Shown: piece after piece, positions 1 through 8,862 of the stretch
Layout of the letters: every line of letters starts with the position of its first letter
How positions within the stretch are numbered: position 1 is the first letter of the stretch
Source: Sinomicrobium soli
GTDB taxonomy: Bacteria; Bacteroidota; Bacteroidia; Flavobacteriales; Flavobacteriaceae
Assembly: GCF_003285545.1 (NCBI RefSeq)
Contig: NZ_QLNV01000004.1
Location: forward strand, 1 to 64,000
Direction: 5' to 3'
Length of the DNA: 64,000 nucleotides
Translations under genes and position numbers: made by a program
The notes under the pieces: generated by a model
The model's input: the letters and a program-made list of their open reading frames with translations, nothing else
Database searches by the model: none
Told to the model about the DNA's origin: nothing

Positions 1-33
1 GCATTCGTGGGAGAGTATGTCGCCGCCTTCTTT
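1..33 (+). rRNA. rrf: 5S rRNA, 3' end only (partial)
   Basis: The first ~33 bases contain GTGGGAGAGTATGTCGCCGCC, which resembles the conserved 3' end of Bacteroidota 5S rRNA (the GGGAGAGTA..GTCG..GCC segment). They are followed directly by a strong intrinsic terminator, as expected at the end of an rRNA operon. The rest of the gene lies outside the window. The exact 3' end is estimated. The call rests on recognition of the conserved segment, not on an alignment. Confidence 0.6.
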
Positions 34-66
34 AAACCCTTCATCATTACGGTGAAGGGTTTTTTT
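34..66 (+). terminator. Intrinsic terminator of the upstream rRNA operon
   Basis: Arms AACCCTTCA (35-43) and TGAAGGGTT (53-61) form a 9-bp stem with a 9-base loop, followed by a T-run to 66. It lies just after the 5S-like end and before the convergent DUF4268 gene, so it probably ends the rRNA transcript. Confidence 0.8.
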
Positions 67-141
67 ATGGCATCATGACAGGGGGGAGACCAGACAAAAC
101 GGTTCGGCCCGACCGGTGGTAAGGAAGAATTGCATTCGCCC

Positions 142-573
142 CTACACCCCCTTGATATAATCTTTGTACTCCTGGAAAAACGCTTCAAAGCGCAGCATGC
201 AGCTATTCAGGAATTCCATGGTTTCCCTCCAGCTGTCTTTATTGTGAATGGAAACCTTTGTTTTTTCAACGTAAACCCGCGATATTTCCTTACCGTTGTC
301 AAGAAGAGAATCTTCCAGGAATACCGCATGGGGTACGTATTCTTCTGTGAAAATGGCCTTTAAAGCACTTATTTTTTGAAAGTAAAGAAGGCGCTCTTCT
401 TTATCAGCAGGTTCTATATCCAGGGAAACCATAGCTTTTTTCGTGTCGAAGTAGAACTTCAGGGAAAGATCTTTGATCCCGGTATGGTAGCGAACCCACT
501 TTCTGGGATAGGATTTTCCGAAAGATGTCCAGAATTCCTGTCTCATTTTTTTTGACGCTTCCTTGCTAAACAT
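142..573 (-). CDS. DUF4268 domain-containing protein
   Basis: This is a 143-residue soluble protein with no signal peptide or membrane segment. It resembles the DUF4268 family: an N-terminal KKMRQEFWTSFGKSYPRKW stretch, then a central strand-rich part with KFYFDTKKAMVSLDIE. In other genomes DUF4268 can be fused to or sit near restriction-type nucleases, but most flavobacterial copies stand alone and have no known function. It is transcribed convergently with the upstream rRNA operon. The ATG at 573 gives the full family-length protein. No function is assigned. Confidence 0.8.
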   Translation of the reverse strand: MFSKEASKKMRQEFWTSFGKSYPRKWVRYHTGIKDLSLKFYFDTKKAMVSLDIEPADKEERLLYFQKISALKAIFTEEYVPHAVFLEDSLLDNGKEISRVYVEKTKVSIHNKDSWRETMEFLNSCMLRFEAFFQEYKDYIKGV

Positions 574-739
574 ACGAGCCTGTTTAAATTTTGTTTTTGG
601 AATTATTTATAGTGTATTTTTTTGTCAGATGAAGATGTTTTGAGGCACATAGCCATAGCTACGTGTCGAAAAATAGCTGAAATATGGCGGAAAAAGACGC
701 ATAAAGAAAACAAAGGATGAAACTTAAAGAGGCTCATAA

Positions 740-1432
740 CTATAGAATATAGGCGGTAAGTATACCGGTTATGATTACTGCGAGTTTTGTGACGTTGAAT
801 TTATGCCCTTCCGAACTTTCGAAAAGGATCACGGTAGAGATGTGTAAAAAGATCCCAATGATCAGGGCGTTGACAGGCATATGAAATGCTTCGGTTCGGG
901 TAATCTGTGTGCTTAAAAAGGTCCCGACCGGGGTCATCAGGGCAAAGAGTATCATGAAAACAGCTATTTGCCATCTTTTTATACTGCTGTTCAGGAAAAA
1001 AGTGGTCAGTACTATCGCTATCGGGATTTTATGTATCACGATGCCGTATACAAGGGTGTCGTGGTGATGAATGGGGAAACCTTCGAGTATGGAATGGATG
1101 CTCAGACTTGTAAAGAGCATCCAGGGAAAAGACCTGTGTTCGGGTGGATGATGTATATGCCCGTGCTCTGCACCCCTGGAGAAGAACTCCAGGAATATCT
1201 GTAAGAGTATGCCACACATGATAAAGATGCCCGGCTGTTTCCCCGAGTGACCCTCGAATACTTCGGGAAGCAGTTCGAATACGGTAATAGAAAGCAGGAA
1301 AGCCCCGCTGAATGCCAGGAGGAGTTTGAATATTTTTCCTTTACGGGGTCGTAAAAGGACTACAAAAAGAAATCCTGCTATAACTGCTATAACCGGAAGG
1401 AGGTAATCTATGGTGTGTTTCAGATCGGGCAT
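740..1432 (-). CDS. ZIP family divalent metal (zinc) transporter
   Basis: A 230-residue inner-membrane protein with about eight hydrophobic segments. The ZIP signature is visible: HSILEGFPI, with the metal-binding histidine and glutamate, in the helix IV region, and IHKIPIAIVL in the helix V region. A histidine-rich loop (HGHIHHPPEH) precedes them. ZIP proteins import Zn2+ or related divalent cations into the cytoplasm. I chose the ATG at 1432 (MPDLKHTIDYLLP) over the longer reading from 1459, because the ten extra residues are not part of the first membrane segment and run into the divergent gene's promoter region. No metalloregulator is adjacent. The metal specificity is not determined. Confidence 0.88.
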   Translation of the reverse strand: MPDLKHTIDYLLPVIAVIAGFLFVVLLRPRKGKIFKLLLAFSGAFLLSITVFELLPEVFEGHSGKQPGIFIMCGILLQIFLEFFSRGAEHGHIHHPPEHRSFPWMLFTSLSIHSILEGFPIHHHDTLVYGIVIHKIPIAIVLTTFFLNSSIKRWQIAVFMILFALMTPVGTFLSTQITRTEAFHMPVNALIIGIFLHISTVILFESSEGHKFNVTKLAVIITGILTAYIL

Positions 1433-1508
1433 TATTAAATTTCTTCTTAAAAAGTACAATAAACAAAAAACCAGTCTGTTTATAAATAGTGAAGGGACTA
1501 AATTAATG

Positions 1509-1516
1509 TATTTTTG
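1509..1516 (+). promoter_or_regulatory. Bacteroidota -7 box (TATTTTTG) for the THUMP methyltransferase
   Basis: A perfect match to TAnnTTTG, 20 bases before the ATG at 1536. The start site should fall around 1521-1523, giving a 5' UTR of about 14 bases. No clear -33 TTTG was found at the usual spacing. Confidence 0.6.
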
Positions 1517-1535
1517 CCTTTTAAAGAGATGCGAA

Positions 1536-2699
1536 ATGGCAAATAATTACAGAATGGTGGCCAAGACCCTTTTTGGTTTTGAAGAGGTGCTGGCCGGTGA
1601 ATTGCGCAGGCTTGGGGCTATAGAGGTAGAGAACGGAGTGAGGAGCGTATCCTTCTCCGGAGACAAGGGGTTTATGTATAAAGCCAATTTATGCCTCAGG
1701 ACAGCCCTGAAGATTGTAAAACCTTTACGTTCATTTAAAGTCCGGAATGAGGATGACCTGTACGATGGGGTAAAAAAGATACGCTGGGAAGATATCATGA
1801 GGGTCGATAGTACACTGGCGGTAGATGCCGTGGTACATTCGGAAAAGTTCAATCATTCCCTGTATGTGGCGTTGAAAACCAAGGATGCAGTGGTAGACCG
1901 TTTCCGGGAGTTGAAGGGGAAGAGGCCCGATGTGGATCTGAAGCACCCCGACCTGAGGATCAATGTTCATATACAAAAGGATATATGTACGATATCGCTC
2001 GACAGCTCCGGATCGTCCCTGCATCACAGGGGGTATCGTACCGCTACGAATATAGCGCCCATTAACGAAGTCCTGGCTGCGGGGATGTTGCTGTTGAGTG
2101 GCTGGGACGGCCAGTGCGATTTTCTCGATCCGATGTGCGGAAGTGGCACCCTGCCCATAGAGGCGGCGATGATAGCCTGTAATATTCCGGCCAATATCAA
2201 CCGCCGGGAATTTGCATTTGAAAAATGGATCGATTTTGATCTTGATCTGTTTGAAAAGGTTACCGAGAGCAGTCTCAACAAGGTGAGGGAATTTCACCAT
2301 AAGATACTGGCTTTTGACAAGGCGCCTTCTGCGGTACGAAAGGCATCGGATAATGTGAGGAACGCCAACCTGGGAGCATATGTCCAGGTTTCGCAACAGG
2401 ACTTTTTCAAGACGGAAAAACAGGGTGAAGATAAACTGCATATGGTTTTTAACCCGCCTTACGGCGAGCGTCTGGCGGTGGATATGCAGGATTTTTACGG
2501 TAATATAGGAAATACGTTAAAACAGGAATACCCAGGCACGGAAGCCTGGCTGATCACTTCTGACATGGAAGCCCTGAAATATGTAGGGTTACGTCCGTCC
2601 CGGAAGATAAAGCTTTTTAACGGGCGCCTGGAAAGCAGACTTGTAAAGTACGAGATGTACGCAGGGAGCAAAAAGGCCAAATGGCAGCCCAGGGAATAG
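1536..2699 (+). CDS. THUMP domain class I SAM-dependent RNA methyltransferase (RlmL N2-guanine type)
   Basis: A 387-residue protein. An N-terminal THUMP RNA-binding region (about 1-160) is followed by a Rossmann methyltransferase domain. The latter has motif I FLDPMCGSGTLPIEAAM (about 200-216) and the catalytic NPPYGERL motif (about 307-314), typical of N2-methylguanine or N6-methyladenine RNA methyltransferases. The closest known group is the RlmL half of E. coli RlmKL, which makes m2G2445 in 23S rRNA. The target here is not shown by the sequence. I chose the start at 1536 because it follows a TAnnTTTG box, and the longer reading from 1410 would have to pass through that promoter. Confidence 0.88.
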   Translation: MANNYRMVAKTLFGFEEVLAGELRRLGAIEVENGVRSVSFSGDKGFMYKANLCLRTALKIVKPLRSFKVRNEDDLYDGVKKIRWEDIMRVDSTLAVDAVVHSEKFNHSLYVALKTKDAVVDRFRELKGKRPDVDLKHPDLRINVHIQKDICTISLDSSGSSLHHRGYRTATNIAPINEVLAAGMLLLSGWDGQCDFLDPMCGSGTLPIEAAMIACNIPANINRREFAFEKWIDFDLDLFEKVTESSLNKVREFHHKILAFDKAPSAVRKASDNVRNANLGAYVQVSQQDFFKTEKQGEDKLHMVFNPPYGERLAVDMQDFYGNIGNTLKQEYPGTEAWLITSDMEALKYVGLRPSRKIKLFNGRLESRLVKYEMYAGSKKAKWQPRE

Positions 2700-2768
2700 C
2701 ATAGCATCGGCCGGGGAGACAAAGAAGTGCCTTGAAAAAGAAAATCATTAACTAAAACCCCAATAGCA

Positions 2769-2999
2769 ATGAAGCACAAGCACAAGGCCATTTTGTACAA
2801 CCTTATCGGGTTCTGTATACCGTTTATGGTGTCGTGTGTCGTATTGATGTATGTTTTTCCGGAAGAAAAATTCTGGGCTTTGGTATGCTCGGCATTCATA
2901 GCCATGGTCCTCGCTCCCAGATTTGTCGTGGTAAAAACTCCGTCGGGAGAAAGAATGTTCAGAAAATGGTTGTTCAGTCCCCCCAGGCCTATGCGTTAA
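2769..2999 (+). CDS. Small two-helix membrane protein, unknown function
   Basis: A 76-residue protein with two predicted membrane helices (about 8-28 and 35-52) and a basic C-terminus (MFRKWLFSPPRPMR). It begins with MKHKHKAILYNLIGFCIPF. It lies 69 bases downstream of the THUMP methyltransferase on the same strand and convergent with the DUF6048 gene. The composition looks like a genuine small flavobacterial membrane protein, but I do not recognise a named family. Confidence 0.65.
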   Translation: MKHKHKAILYNLIGFCIPFMVSCVVLMYVFPEEKFWALVCSAFIAMVLAPRFVVVKTPSGERMFRKWLFSPPRPMR

Positions 3000-3011
3000 T
3001 GGACCAGGCTC

Positions 3012-3782
3012 CTAATTTGCCGTATCCTGTTTATTCAGCGCACCTTTTTTGGTCTTTTTGAATATGGGTATAAGGTACGATACCGAATAATTGAAGGTAA
3101 GTCCGAACCTGCTGTCATCGGTTACCTTCTGGAACCCCGGGATCCAGAGGTTGGTGAAAGTGTCGGGAGGGGTGTCGTTCAGCAGGTAGGTAAGCCTTAC
3201 CGTGGCACCGAGATAGAGGTTGTTGAACAATTCCACTTTTGTCCCGAAAAGCACTTCCAGCCATTGCGCATTGAGTCCGCTGTATTCGCCAAGGATATTC
3301 TCGTCATTACCCGGGATCAGGTTTTCACCCCAGTACGGACTTGTAGTGTAGATGTAATATTCGTCGAGGGTCTGGCTGAAAGTGCTTACTCCCAGCCGGC
3401 CGCCGGCAAAGATCAGGTTTTCCATCCCATACCAGTTTTCATAGAGGTTGTAGTCTATTCCGGCACGCAGAAAACTGCCCGAAGTAGAAAGGGTGTAAAG
3501 GGTTTCTTCAGAAGTGTATTCTTCTGTTCCCAGTTCTGCCGCTATATAAAGATTTTTCGAAAGCCGGAAATCTCCCGTCAGTTCCACCCCGTTGTATTTA
3601 CTGCTGGTAAATGACCGTATGGGTTTGCTCAGGTCCAGTCCCACCCTTAAACCGTATCTTTCCTTGAAAACAATACTGTCTTTCGGGACGGTACCGGCAG
3701 AATTTTCATCGGTTTCATCCTCCTGTGCCGTAAGCAGCAGGGAAAACAGGAAGCATGCAATGCTAATGGTATATCTTGACAT
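3012..3782 (-). CDS. DUF6048 family outer-membrane-like protein
   Basis: A 256-residue exported protein with a signal peptide (MSRYTISIACFLFSLLLTAQ). The mature part is rich in alternating beta-strands with aromatic belts (YGLRVGLDLSKPI, YIAAELGTEEY, FGLTFNYSVSYLIPIF), consistent with a small outer-membrane beta-barrel. It follows the DUF6452 lipoprotein gene with a 20-base overlap and is probably translationally coupled to it. The pair next to rlmD is a recurrent flavobacterial arrangement, from my knowledge of the families. The function is unknown. Confidence 0.78.
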   Translation of the reverse strand: MSRYTISIACFLFSLLLTAQEDETDENSAGTVPKDSIVFKERYGLRVGLDLSKPIRSFTSSKYNGVELTGDFRLSKNLYIAAELGTEEYTSEETLYTLSTSGSFLRAGIDYNLYENWYGMENLIFAGGRLGVSTFSQTLDEYYIYTTSPYWGENLIPGNDENILGEYSGLNAQWLEVLFGTKVELFNNLYLGATVRLTYLLNDTPPDTFTNLWIPGFQKVTDDSRFGLTFNYSVSYLIPIFKKTKKGALNKQDTAN

Positions 3783-4308
3783 GGGCAGTGTTTTGATATT
3801 GTATTGTAGGGTTTACTATTTCCAGGGAAGATATCCATTGCTGGCTGTCGTCTGTATCCCTTTCGGCAGTGAGGCCGGAATAGTTGGTGATAAATCCGCA
3901 GGCCCTGGAGATAAAATGCTGCTCGGTCTGATAGCGGAACCTGAGCGTGTCGGCATTTTTGACGCGCAGGGTATCTCCGTTCTGGTTTATCTGTATGGAA
4001 TTAAGCGTAAATGCATAAACAGTTTCGTTTTCAAATAATTTAAGCGGTATGGCGATGGAATCGATAGACGTACTGTCCCTGAAAGTATCTACAGGAGCCT
4101 CCATTCCCTGCCCGTAAACGCTGAGGGTATTGACTGCCTCCCGTACGTCCCTGTCATCGCTGTCGTGAAATGTAATGACCAGGAGAGGTGTTGTAGCCGA
4201 ATCTTCAGGGCATATATCGTCTTTTTCACAACCCGGAAAAAGCAAGGCCATAAGGCCGACCAGGGAAAGTGCTATGACGGTTTTTTTAATCGGAATATTA
4301 AATTTCAT
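3763..4308 (-). CDS. DUF6452 family lipoprotein
   Basis: A 181-residue lipoprotein. A basic N-terminus and hydrophobic stretch end in a lipobox-like LFPGC (Cys about 27), followed by acidic residues (EKDDICPED). The rest is mainly beta-strand. Its 3' end overlaps the DUF6048 gene by 20 bases, and it lies about 70 bases downstream of rlmD, so rlmD-DUF6452-DUF6048 probably form one operon. The function is unknown. A surface or periplasmic role with the DUF6048 barrel is an inference from the gene pair. Confidence 0.78.
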   Translation of the reverse strand: MKFNIPIKKTVIALSLVGLMALLFPGCEKDDICPEDSATTPLLVITFHDSDDRDVREAVNTLSVYGQGMEAPVDTFRDSTSIDSIAIPLKLFENETVYAFTLNSIQINQNGDTLRVKNADTLRFRYQTEQHFISRACGFITNYSGLTAERDTDDSQQWISSLEIVNPTIQYQNTAHVKIYH

Positions 4309-4377
4309 ACGAATAATTTAATATAAAATATTTATAATAGGTTGTGGCTGAACAAGGTTGCATGCAGTTGAATTTTA

Positions 4378-5787
4378 TCAGCGTTTTTCCAAAAGTACGA
4401 CATTTTCCACATGGTGGGTCTGCGGGAACATATCCACGGGCTGAACCTTTGTGACCCTGTACCTATGGTCCATGAGAGCGAGGTCCCTGGCCTGGGTGGC
4501 ACTGTTACAACTTACATAAACCACCTTTTTGGGGGCAATATCGAGTATTTGCTGTACGACATCCTTGTGCATACCGTCCCTCGGGGGGTCGGTAATAATT
4601 ACATCGGGGAGGCCGTGCTGTGCGATAAACCCGGCATTAAAAACCTTTTTCATGTCTCCCGTAAAGAATTCAACGTTGCCGATACCGTTTAATTGTGCGT
4701 TGCTCCGGGCATCTTCGATCGCTTCCGGAACTGCTTCCACGCCTATTACCTTTCCCGCCTTCTTGGCCACGAACTGCGCTATGGTTCCCGTACCGGTGTA
4801 AAGGTCGTAAACGAGTTCATCTCCGGTAAGTCCGGCAAATTCCCGGGTTACCTTGTATAGCTCATATGCCTGCCGGGAATTGGTCTGGTAAAATGACTTG
4901 GCATTAATTTTAAAACGAAGCCCCTCCATTTCCTCGAATATATGATCGCGTCCGTGATAACACATCACTTCCTGGTCGTAAATGGTATCATTGGGTTTGC
5001 TGTTGATCACATACAGCAATGCGGTGATCTGCGGAAATTCATTCCTGAGAAAATCCATGACCAGCCCTATGGCTGAAGGCTGGTTTTCAAAGAATTGTAT
5101 CAGTACCATGATTTCTCCTGTAGAGGATATCCTGATCATCAGGGTGCGCAACAACCCGGTCTGATGCCTGGGGTTAAAGAAATCCAATTGTTTTTTCCGT
5201 GCAAAATCCCGTACCGCCCTCCTGATTTCATTGGAAGGATCTTCCTGCAAGTAGCATTTTTCGATATCCAGTATCTTATCCCACATCCCCGGAATGTGAA
5301 ACCCCAGGGCATCCCGGTATTCCGGTGTTTCGCCGCTTTCGATCTCTTCGCGGGTAAGCCACCGGCTGTCGGAAAAAGAGAACTCCATTTTGTTCCTGTA
5401 GAATAACTGCTGTTCCGATCCGATGATGGGAGTTGTTTCGGGAAGGTCTATCTTCCCGAGGCGGGCCAGGTTGTTCTCCACTTCCTTCTGCTTGTAAAAG
5501 AGCTGTTCTTCATAACGCATGTTCTGCCATTTACACCCGCCGCAAGTGCCGAAATGACTGCATTCCGGATCCTGTCTCTTTTCTGAATACCTGTGAAAAC
5601 TTACCGCCCTGCCTTCGTAATAGGCCTTTCTCTTTTTGGTGGTCTGTACGTCGACCACATCACCCGGAATGGCATTGGAAAGGAAAATAACACGACCGTC
5701 GGGAGCCTTGGCAACGCCTTTTCCCTTTGCACCGGCATCGATGACCTCGACCTGCTCGATAAATGGTTTTCTGTTCTTTCTTGACAT
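4378..5787 (-). CDS. rlmD: 23S rRNA (uracil-1939-C5)-methyltransferase RlmD
   Basis: A 469-residue enzyme of the RumA/TrmA family. It has an N-terminal TRAM domain (about 8-62), four cysteines that would bind a 4Fe-4S cluster (CSHFGTCGGC at about 76-85 plus a later Cys), SAM-binding YDLYTGTGTI, and the catalytic SCNSATQARDL near the C-terminus, where Cys is the nucleophile. It methylates C5 of U1939 in 23S rRNA. It is transcribed divergently from the WYL regulator. The -7 box lies so close to the ATG that the mRNA may be leaderless. Confidence 0.93.
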   Translation of the reverse strand: MSRKNRKPFIEQVEVIDAGAKGKGVAKAPDGRVIFLSNAIPGDVVDVQTTKKRKAYYEGRAVSFHRYSEKRQDPECSHFGTCGGCKWQNMRYEEQLFYKQKEVENNLARLGKIDLPETTPIIGSEQQLFYRNKMEFSFSDSRWLTREEIESGETPEYRDALGFHIPGMWDKILDIEKCYLQEDPSNEIRRAVRDFARKKQLDFFNPRHQTGLLRTLMIRISSTGEIMVLIQFFENQPSAIGLVMDFLRNEFPQITALLYVINSKPNDTIYDQEVMCYHGRDHIFEEMEGLRFKINAKSFYQTNSRQAYELYKVTREFAGLTGDELVYDLYTGTGTIAQFVAKKAGKVIGVEAVPEAIEDARSNAQLNGIGNVEFFTGDMKKVFNAGFIAQHGLPDVIITDPPRDGMHKDVVQQILDIAPKKVVYVSCNSATQARDLALMDHRYRVTKVQPVDMFPQTHHVENVVLLEKR

Positions 5788-5791
5788 GGGG

Positions 5792-5799
5792 CAAAAATA
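5792..5799 (-). promoter_or_regulatory. -7 box (TATTTTTG) immediately upstream of rlmD
   Basis: On the minus strand this reads TATTTTTG, a perfect TAnnTTTG. Its last base is only four bases from the A of the rlmD ATG (5787). With the usual -7 spacing, transcription would start at or within a base or two of the start codon. Confidence 0.55.
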
Positions 5800-5935
5800 A
5801 GGTTTATTTTGACGATTCCCGAATCATTTCCGCGACCTTGAGCCGGATATTTCCAAAAAAGGAAAAGGGAGGTTTTGATATCCGGATAAGGGAAGTATAA
5901 CTGATAATTAATTATTTTTGACTGATAACTCATAG

Positions 5936-6898
5936 GTGATGAATCGTTTTGACAGGATAACGGCTATTCTTATTCAATTGCAGTCCCGGCGGGTGGTAAG
6001 GGCACAGGAGCTCGCCGAAAGGTTTGAAGTGAGCCTGAGAACGGTATACAGGGATATACGTACGCTCGAAGAAGCCGGGGTACCACTGTATGGCGAGGCA
6101 GGGGTAGGCTATTCCATAGTGGATGGATACCGGCTTCCCCCGGTAATGTTTACCCGGGAAGAGGCCATGGCTTTTGTTACGGCGGAGAAACTGATGGAAC
6201 AGCTCACCGACCGGGTGATCCGGAAACATTTTGAAGAGGCCATGTACAAGGTCAGGGCGGTACTCCGGGGCAGTGAAAAGGATTTTGTAGAAGACCTGTC
6301 TTCGCATATACACGTGGAAAATGTGGCAAACCCTCCCCGCAATGTCCCGGAAAATGTACTGGATGTGCTGTTCAGGGCCATTTCGCAGAAGAAAATAGTG
6401 AAGATGACCTATAAGGCTCACGGCAGGGAAGAGGAGACAGAACGCTTGATAGAACCGATAGGGGTATATCACGAATATCACCAGTGGTATACGATAGCCT
6501 ATTGTCACCTGAGAGAGGACTACAGGCATTTCAGGGCAGATCGTATCCACAATATTATGCTTACTCCACGCGACAGGGAATCCGAAAGAGAGGCTTTCCG
6601 GGATTATTTGCAACGGAAAGAACAGCAGGTCCGGGTACAGGAACATACAAAGATCGTGATCCGGGTAGAAAAGGAAGTAAAGGCATACCTGCAATACAGG
6701 AGGCCTTATCTCGGTTTTGTCTCGGAAAAAGAAGTGGGGGACATGGTGGAAATGACTTTTTTTACCTCTTATAAAGATAATGGTTTTGCCCGCTGGTATA
6801 TCATGTTTGCCGATTACGCCGAGATCGTGGAGCCCGATGAGCTTCGCGAAAATATCAGGGAGATCGTTGAGAAGATTTCTGCCAGGGTGCTGAAATGA
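5936..6898 (+). CDS. YafY-type transcriptional regulator, HTH_11 plus WYL domain
   Basis: A 320-residue cytoplasmic DNA-binding protein. The N-terminal winged helix-turn-helix (about 1-60) includes ELAERFEVSLRTVYRDIRTLEEAGVP. A WYL domain (about 135-310) contains KKIVKMTYKAHG and YHEYHQWYTIAYCHLREDYRHFRADRI. WYL proteins often sense nucleic acid or small ligands and control DNA damage, defence or metabolic genes. The target here is unknown, as neither neighbour suggests one. Two in-frame ATGs open the gene, and I used the first. Confidence 0.88.
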   Translation: MMNRFDRITAILIQLQSRRVVRAQELAERFEVSLRTVYRDIRTLEEAGVPLYGEAGVGYSIVDGYRLPPVMFTREEAMAFVTAEKLMEQLTDRVIRKHFEEAMYKVRAVLRGSEKDFVEDLSSHIHVENVANPPRNVPENVLDVLFRAISQKKIVKMTYKAHGREEETERLIEPIGVYHEYHQWYTIAYCHLREDYRHFRADRIHNIMLTPRDRESEREAFRDYLQRKEQQVRVQEHTKIVIRVEKEVKAYLQYRRPYLGFVSEKEVGDMVEMTFFTSYKDNGFARWYIMFADYAEIVEPDELRENIREIVEKISARVLK

Positions 6899-7057
6899 TC
6901 GGGGAAACAACCTGGACCAACAGCTGCAAACCAGCAACTTCATAAAAAACAAGGATTTTTCAGAGCCTGTTGACAGAGGGATGTCACCCGGAGGATTTAG
7001 CTTTGTTCTGAACCATCGTTAGTTTACATAGGACGAAATGGTCGGGAACCGGAAGTT

Positions 7058-7153
7058 GTCATTCAGAACGAAGTGAAGAATCTCCACCCCAGGCACAAAG
7101 GAACTTTAACTGCATAACGGAAGTACCGGAGATTCCTCCTTCGTCGGAATGAC
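7058..7153. repeat. Intergenic inverted-repeat element, GTCATTC...GAATGAC family
   Basis: The left arm (7058-7085) and the reverse complement of the right arm (7128-7153) are near-identical. Both start GTCATTC, continue ACGAAG, and end GAATCTCC or GGAATCTCC. The same sequence recurs at 14298-14494 and at the right edge of the window (from about 63962). It looks like a dispersed palindromic element that can fold in RNA. No ORF of a transposase is present. Confidence 0.7.
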
Positions 7154-7191
7154 AGCTAATCAAATTAAAAACTACAAACTAATAAATCGAA

Positions 7192-7344
7192 ATGAAAAAT
7201 ACGACGGTTGACCGTTCGGGTGGCGAAAGGGAAGAGGCTCCTGAAAACGATCTGAAAAAAAATCCCGGTGATAGCCGGGGCGGTCCGGGGATACTCTTGT
7301 CCCGTATTTCCGAGTTTTCCGTACTGGCCTTGTTGTGGGCATGA
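7192..7344 (+). CDS. Possible 50-residue peptide, unknown (doubtful)
   Basis: An ATG-initiated ORF of 50 codons that starts immediately after the same AACTACAAACTAATAAA-type leader that precedes mnmA and the nitronate monooxygenase. The peptide is charged and glycine-rich (GGEREEAPEND, KKNPGDSRGGPG) with a hydrophobic C-terminus (VLALLWA). I recognise no family. It may be a remnant of a truncated gene or chance. Confidence 0.2.
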   Translation: MKNTTVDRSGGEREEAPENDLKKNPGDSRGGPGILLSRISEFSVLALLWA

Positions 7345-7519
7345 GTGATACGGTAACGGACCGGTTTGTGGTCTGCGATATTTCTTCGGGGGATACTGGT
7401 AAAATCGTCCAACTTTTTCTAATTTGCAGCATTATCGGATGATTTCTCTCCTGAGCACTTTTGACAACGAGCGCTTGTAAGAAGGAATAGTGAAGTTTCA
7501 ATTCTAAATTATTAAAAAA

Positions 7520-8761
7520 ATGAATGTTGCAGGACCGTTAACATCACAGGACGCCATTCAGCTGGAACACCAATACGGGGCTCATAACTATCATCCTTTA
7601 CCTGTAGTATTGAGCAGGGGAGAAGGGGTGTATGTATGGGATGTGGAAGGAAAGAGATATTATGATTTTCTGTCGGCCTATTCTGCGGTAAACCAGGGAC
7701 ACTGCCATCCGAAGATCGTAGGGGCCATGGTGGAACAGGCCAGGAGGCTGACCCTTACCTCAAGGGCCTTTTACAACGATATGCTGGGCAGGTTTGAGCA
7801 GTATGTGACTGGGTATTTTGGTTATGACAAGGTGCTGCCCATGAATACGGGGGCAGAAGCTGTGGAAACAGCTATAAAACTTTGCCGTAAATGGGCCTAT
7901 GAAAAAAAGGGGATAGCGGAGCACGAAGCCAGGATCATCGTTTGTGAGAACAACTTTCACGGGAGGACTACCACTATCATCTCATTTTCCAACGATGCGG
8001 ATGCACGGAAAAATTTCGGGCCTTATACGCCTGGGTTTATAAAGATTCCTTACGATGATACCGAAGCCCTTGAGCAGGTGCTCCGGGAAGAGAAAAATAT
8101 CGCGGGGTTCCTTGTAGAGCCCATCCAGGGAGAAGCCGGGGTATATGTGCCTTCCGAAGGTTACCTTAAAAAGGCGGATGCCCTTTGTAAGGAACACGGG
8201 GTGTTGTTTATTGCCGATGAGATACAGACCGGGATTGCCCGTACGGGAAAATTGCTGGCGGTACAGCACGAGGACGTCAGGCCGGATATGCTGATCCTGG
8301 GCAAGGCCCTTTCGGGAGGAGCTTACCCCGTATCTGTAGTGCTTGCAGACGATGCGGTGATGGAAGTCATAAAACCGGGACAGCACGGGTCTACATTCGG
8401 TGGGAACCCTGTGGCCGCAGCAGTAGCAATGGCAGGCCTTGAGGTTGTGAAGGATGAAAAGCTGGCAGAGAATGCCGCTGAACTCGGAGCGTTTTTCCGC
8501 GAGCAGGTCAGGGCGTACAGCGAAACATCAAGGGTTGTACAACTGGTGCGCGGAAAAGGCTTGCTCAATGCCATTGTAGTCAACGATACCGAAGAAGGAG
8601 ACCTGGCCTGGAATATCTGTGTTGCCCTGAAGGAAAACGGCTTGCTGGCCAAGCCTACCCACGGAAATATTATCCGTTTTGCCCCGCCCCTGGTAATGAA
8701 TAAGGAACAGTTGAAAGAATGCATTGCCATTATCGTAAAAACGCTGAAATCTTTTGAGTAA
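7520..8761 (+). CDS. rocD: Ornithine aminotransferase
   Basis: A 413-residue class III PLP aminotransferase. It shows [23 protein letters not shown] at the N-terminus, the substrate/PLP region [18 protein letters not shown], the PLP-binding aspartate in [10 protein letters not shown], and the catalytic lysine in [11 protein letters not shown]. It converts L-ornithine and 2-oxoglutarate into glutamate-5-semialdehyde and glutamate, feeding proline and glutamate metabolism. Its length matches the family. A strong shared terminator separates it from the convergent nhaA. Confidence 0.92.
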   Translation: MNVAGPLTSQDAIQLEHQYGAHNYHPLPVVLSRGEGVYVWDVEGKRYYDFLSAYSAVNQGHCHPKIVGAMVEQARRLTLTSRAFYNDMLGRFEQYVTGYFGYDKVLPMNTGAEAVETAIKLCRKWAYEKKGIAEHEARIIVCENNFHGRTTTIISFSNDADARKNFGPYTPGFIKIPYDDTEALEQVLREEKNIAGFLVEPIQGEAGVYVPSEGYLKKADALCKEHGVLFIADEIQTGIARTGKLLAVQHEDVRPDMLILGKALSGGAYPVSVVLADDAVMEVIKPGQHGSTFGGNPVAAAVAMAGLEVVKDEKLAENAAELGAFFREQVRAYSETSRVVQLVRGKGLLNAIVVNDTEEGDLAWNICVALKENGLLAKPTHGNIIRFAPPLVMNKEQLKECIAIIVKTLKSFE

Positions 8762-8794
8762 AAAAAGTATGCAGCCGATATGGCCCCCTGAATT

Positions 8795-8843
8795 TTTGCC
8801 GCGAATACGCGTATCTGTCAAAAAAACGCGTATTCGCGGCAAA
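8795..8843. terminator. Bidirectional terminator between rocD and nhaA
   Basis: An 18-bp perfect inverted repeat (8795-8812 with 8826-8843; arm TTTGCCGCGAATACGCGT) with a 13-base loop. A/T tracts lie at both ends, so it can serve both converging transcripts. Confidence 0.85.
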
Positions 8844-8862
8844 TATATTTTCAGACCGTTTC

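Larger units (their letters stand above)
6899..7519. other. 621-base intergenic region with a repeat element and one doubtful small ORF
   Basis: Between the WYL regulator and rocD. It holds an imperfect inverted repeat (7058-7153), a copy of the AACTACAAACTAATAAA leader repeat (about 7169-7191), and a 50-codon ORF directly after that leader. The last ~170 bases before rocD are free of obvious genes. A near-match to a -7 box, TAATTTG, lies near 7420 and may serve rocD. Confidence 0.6.

Noticed and set aside
130-363. A 77-codon plus-strand ORF opposite DUF4268
   Set aside because: Antisense to a family-matching protein with no domain of its own.
1731-2441. A 236-codon minus-strand open frame inside the THUMP methyltransferase
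   Set aside because: The sense strand carries all methyltransferase motifs; the antisense frame shows none.
5930-6952. A 340-codon minus-strand open frame over the WYL regulator
   Set aside because: It is the mirror of a strongly supported regulator and has no domain.
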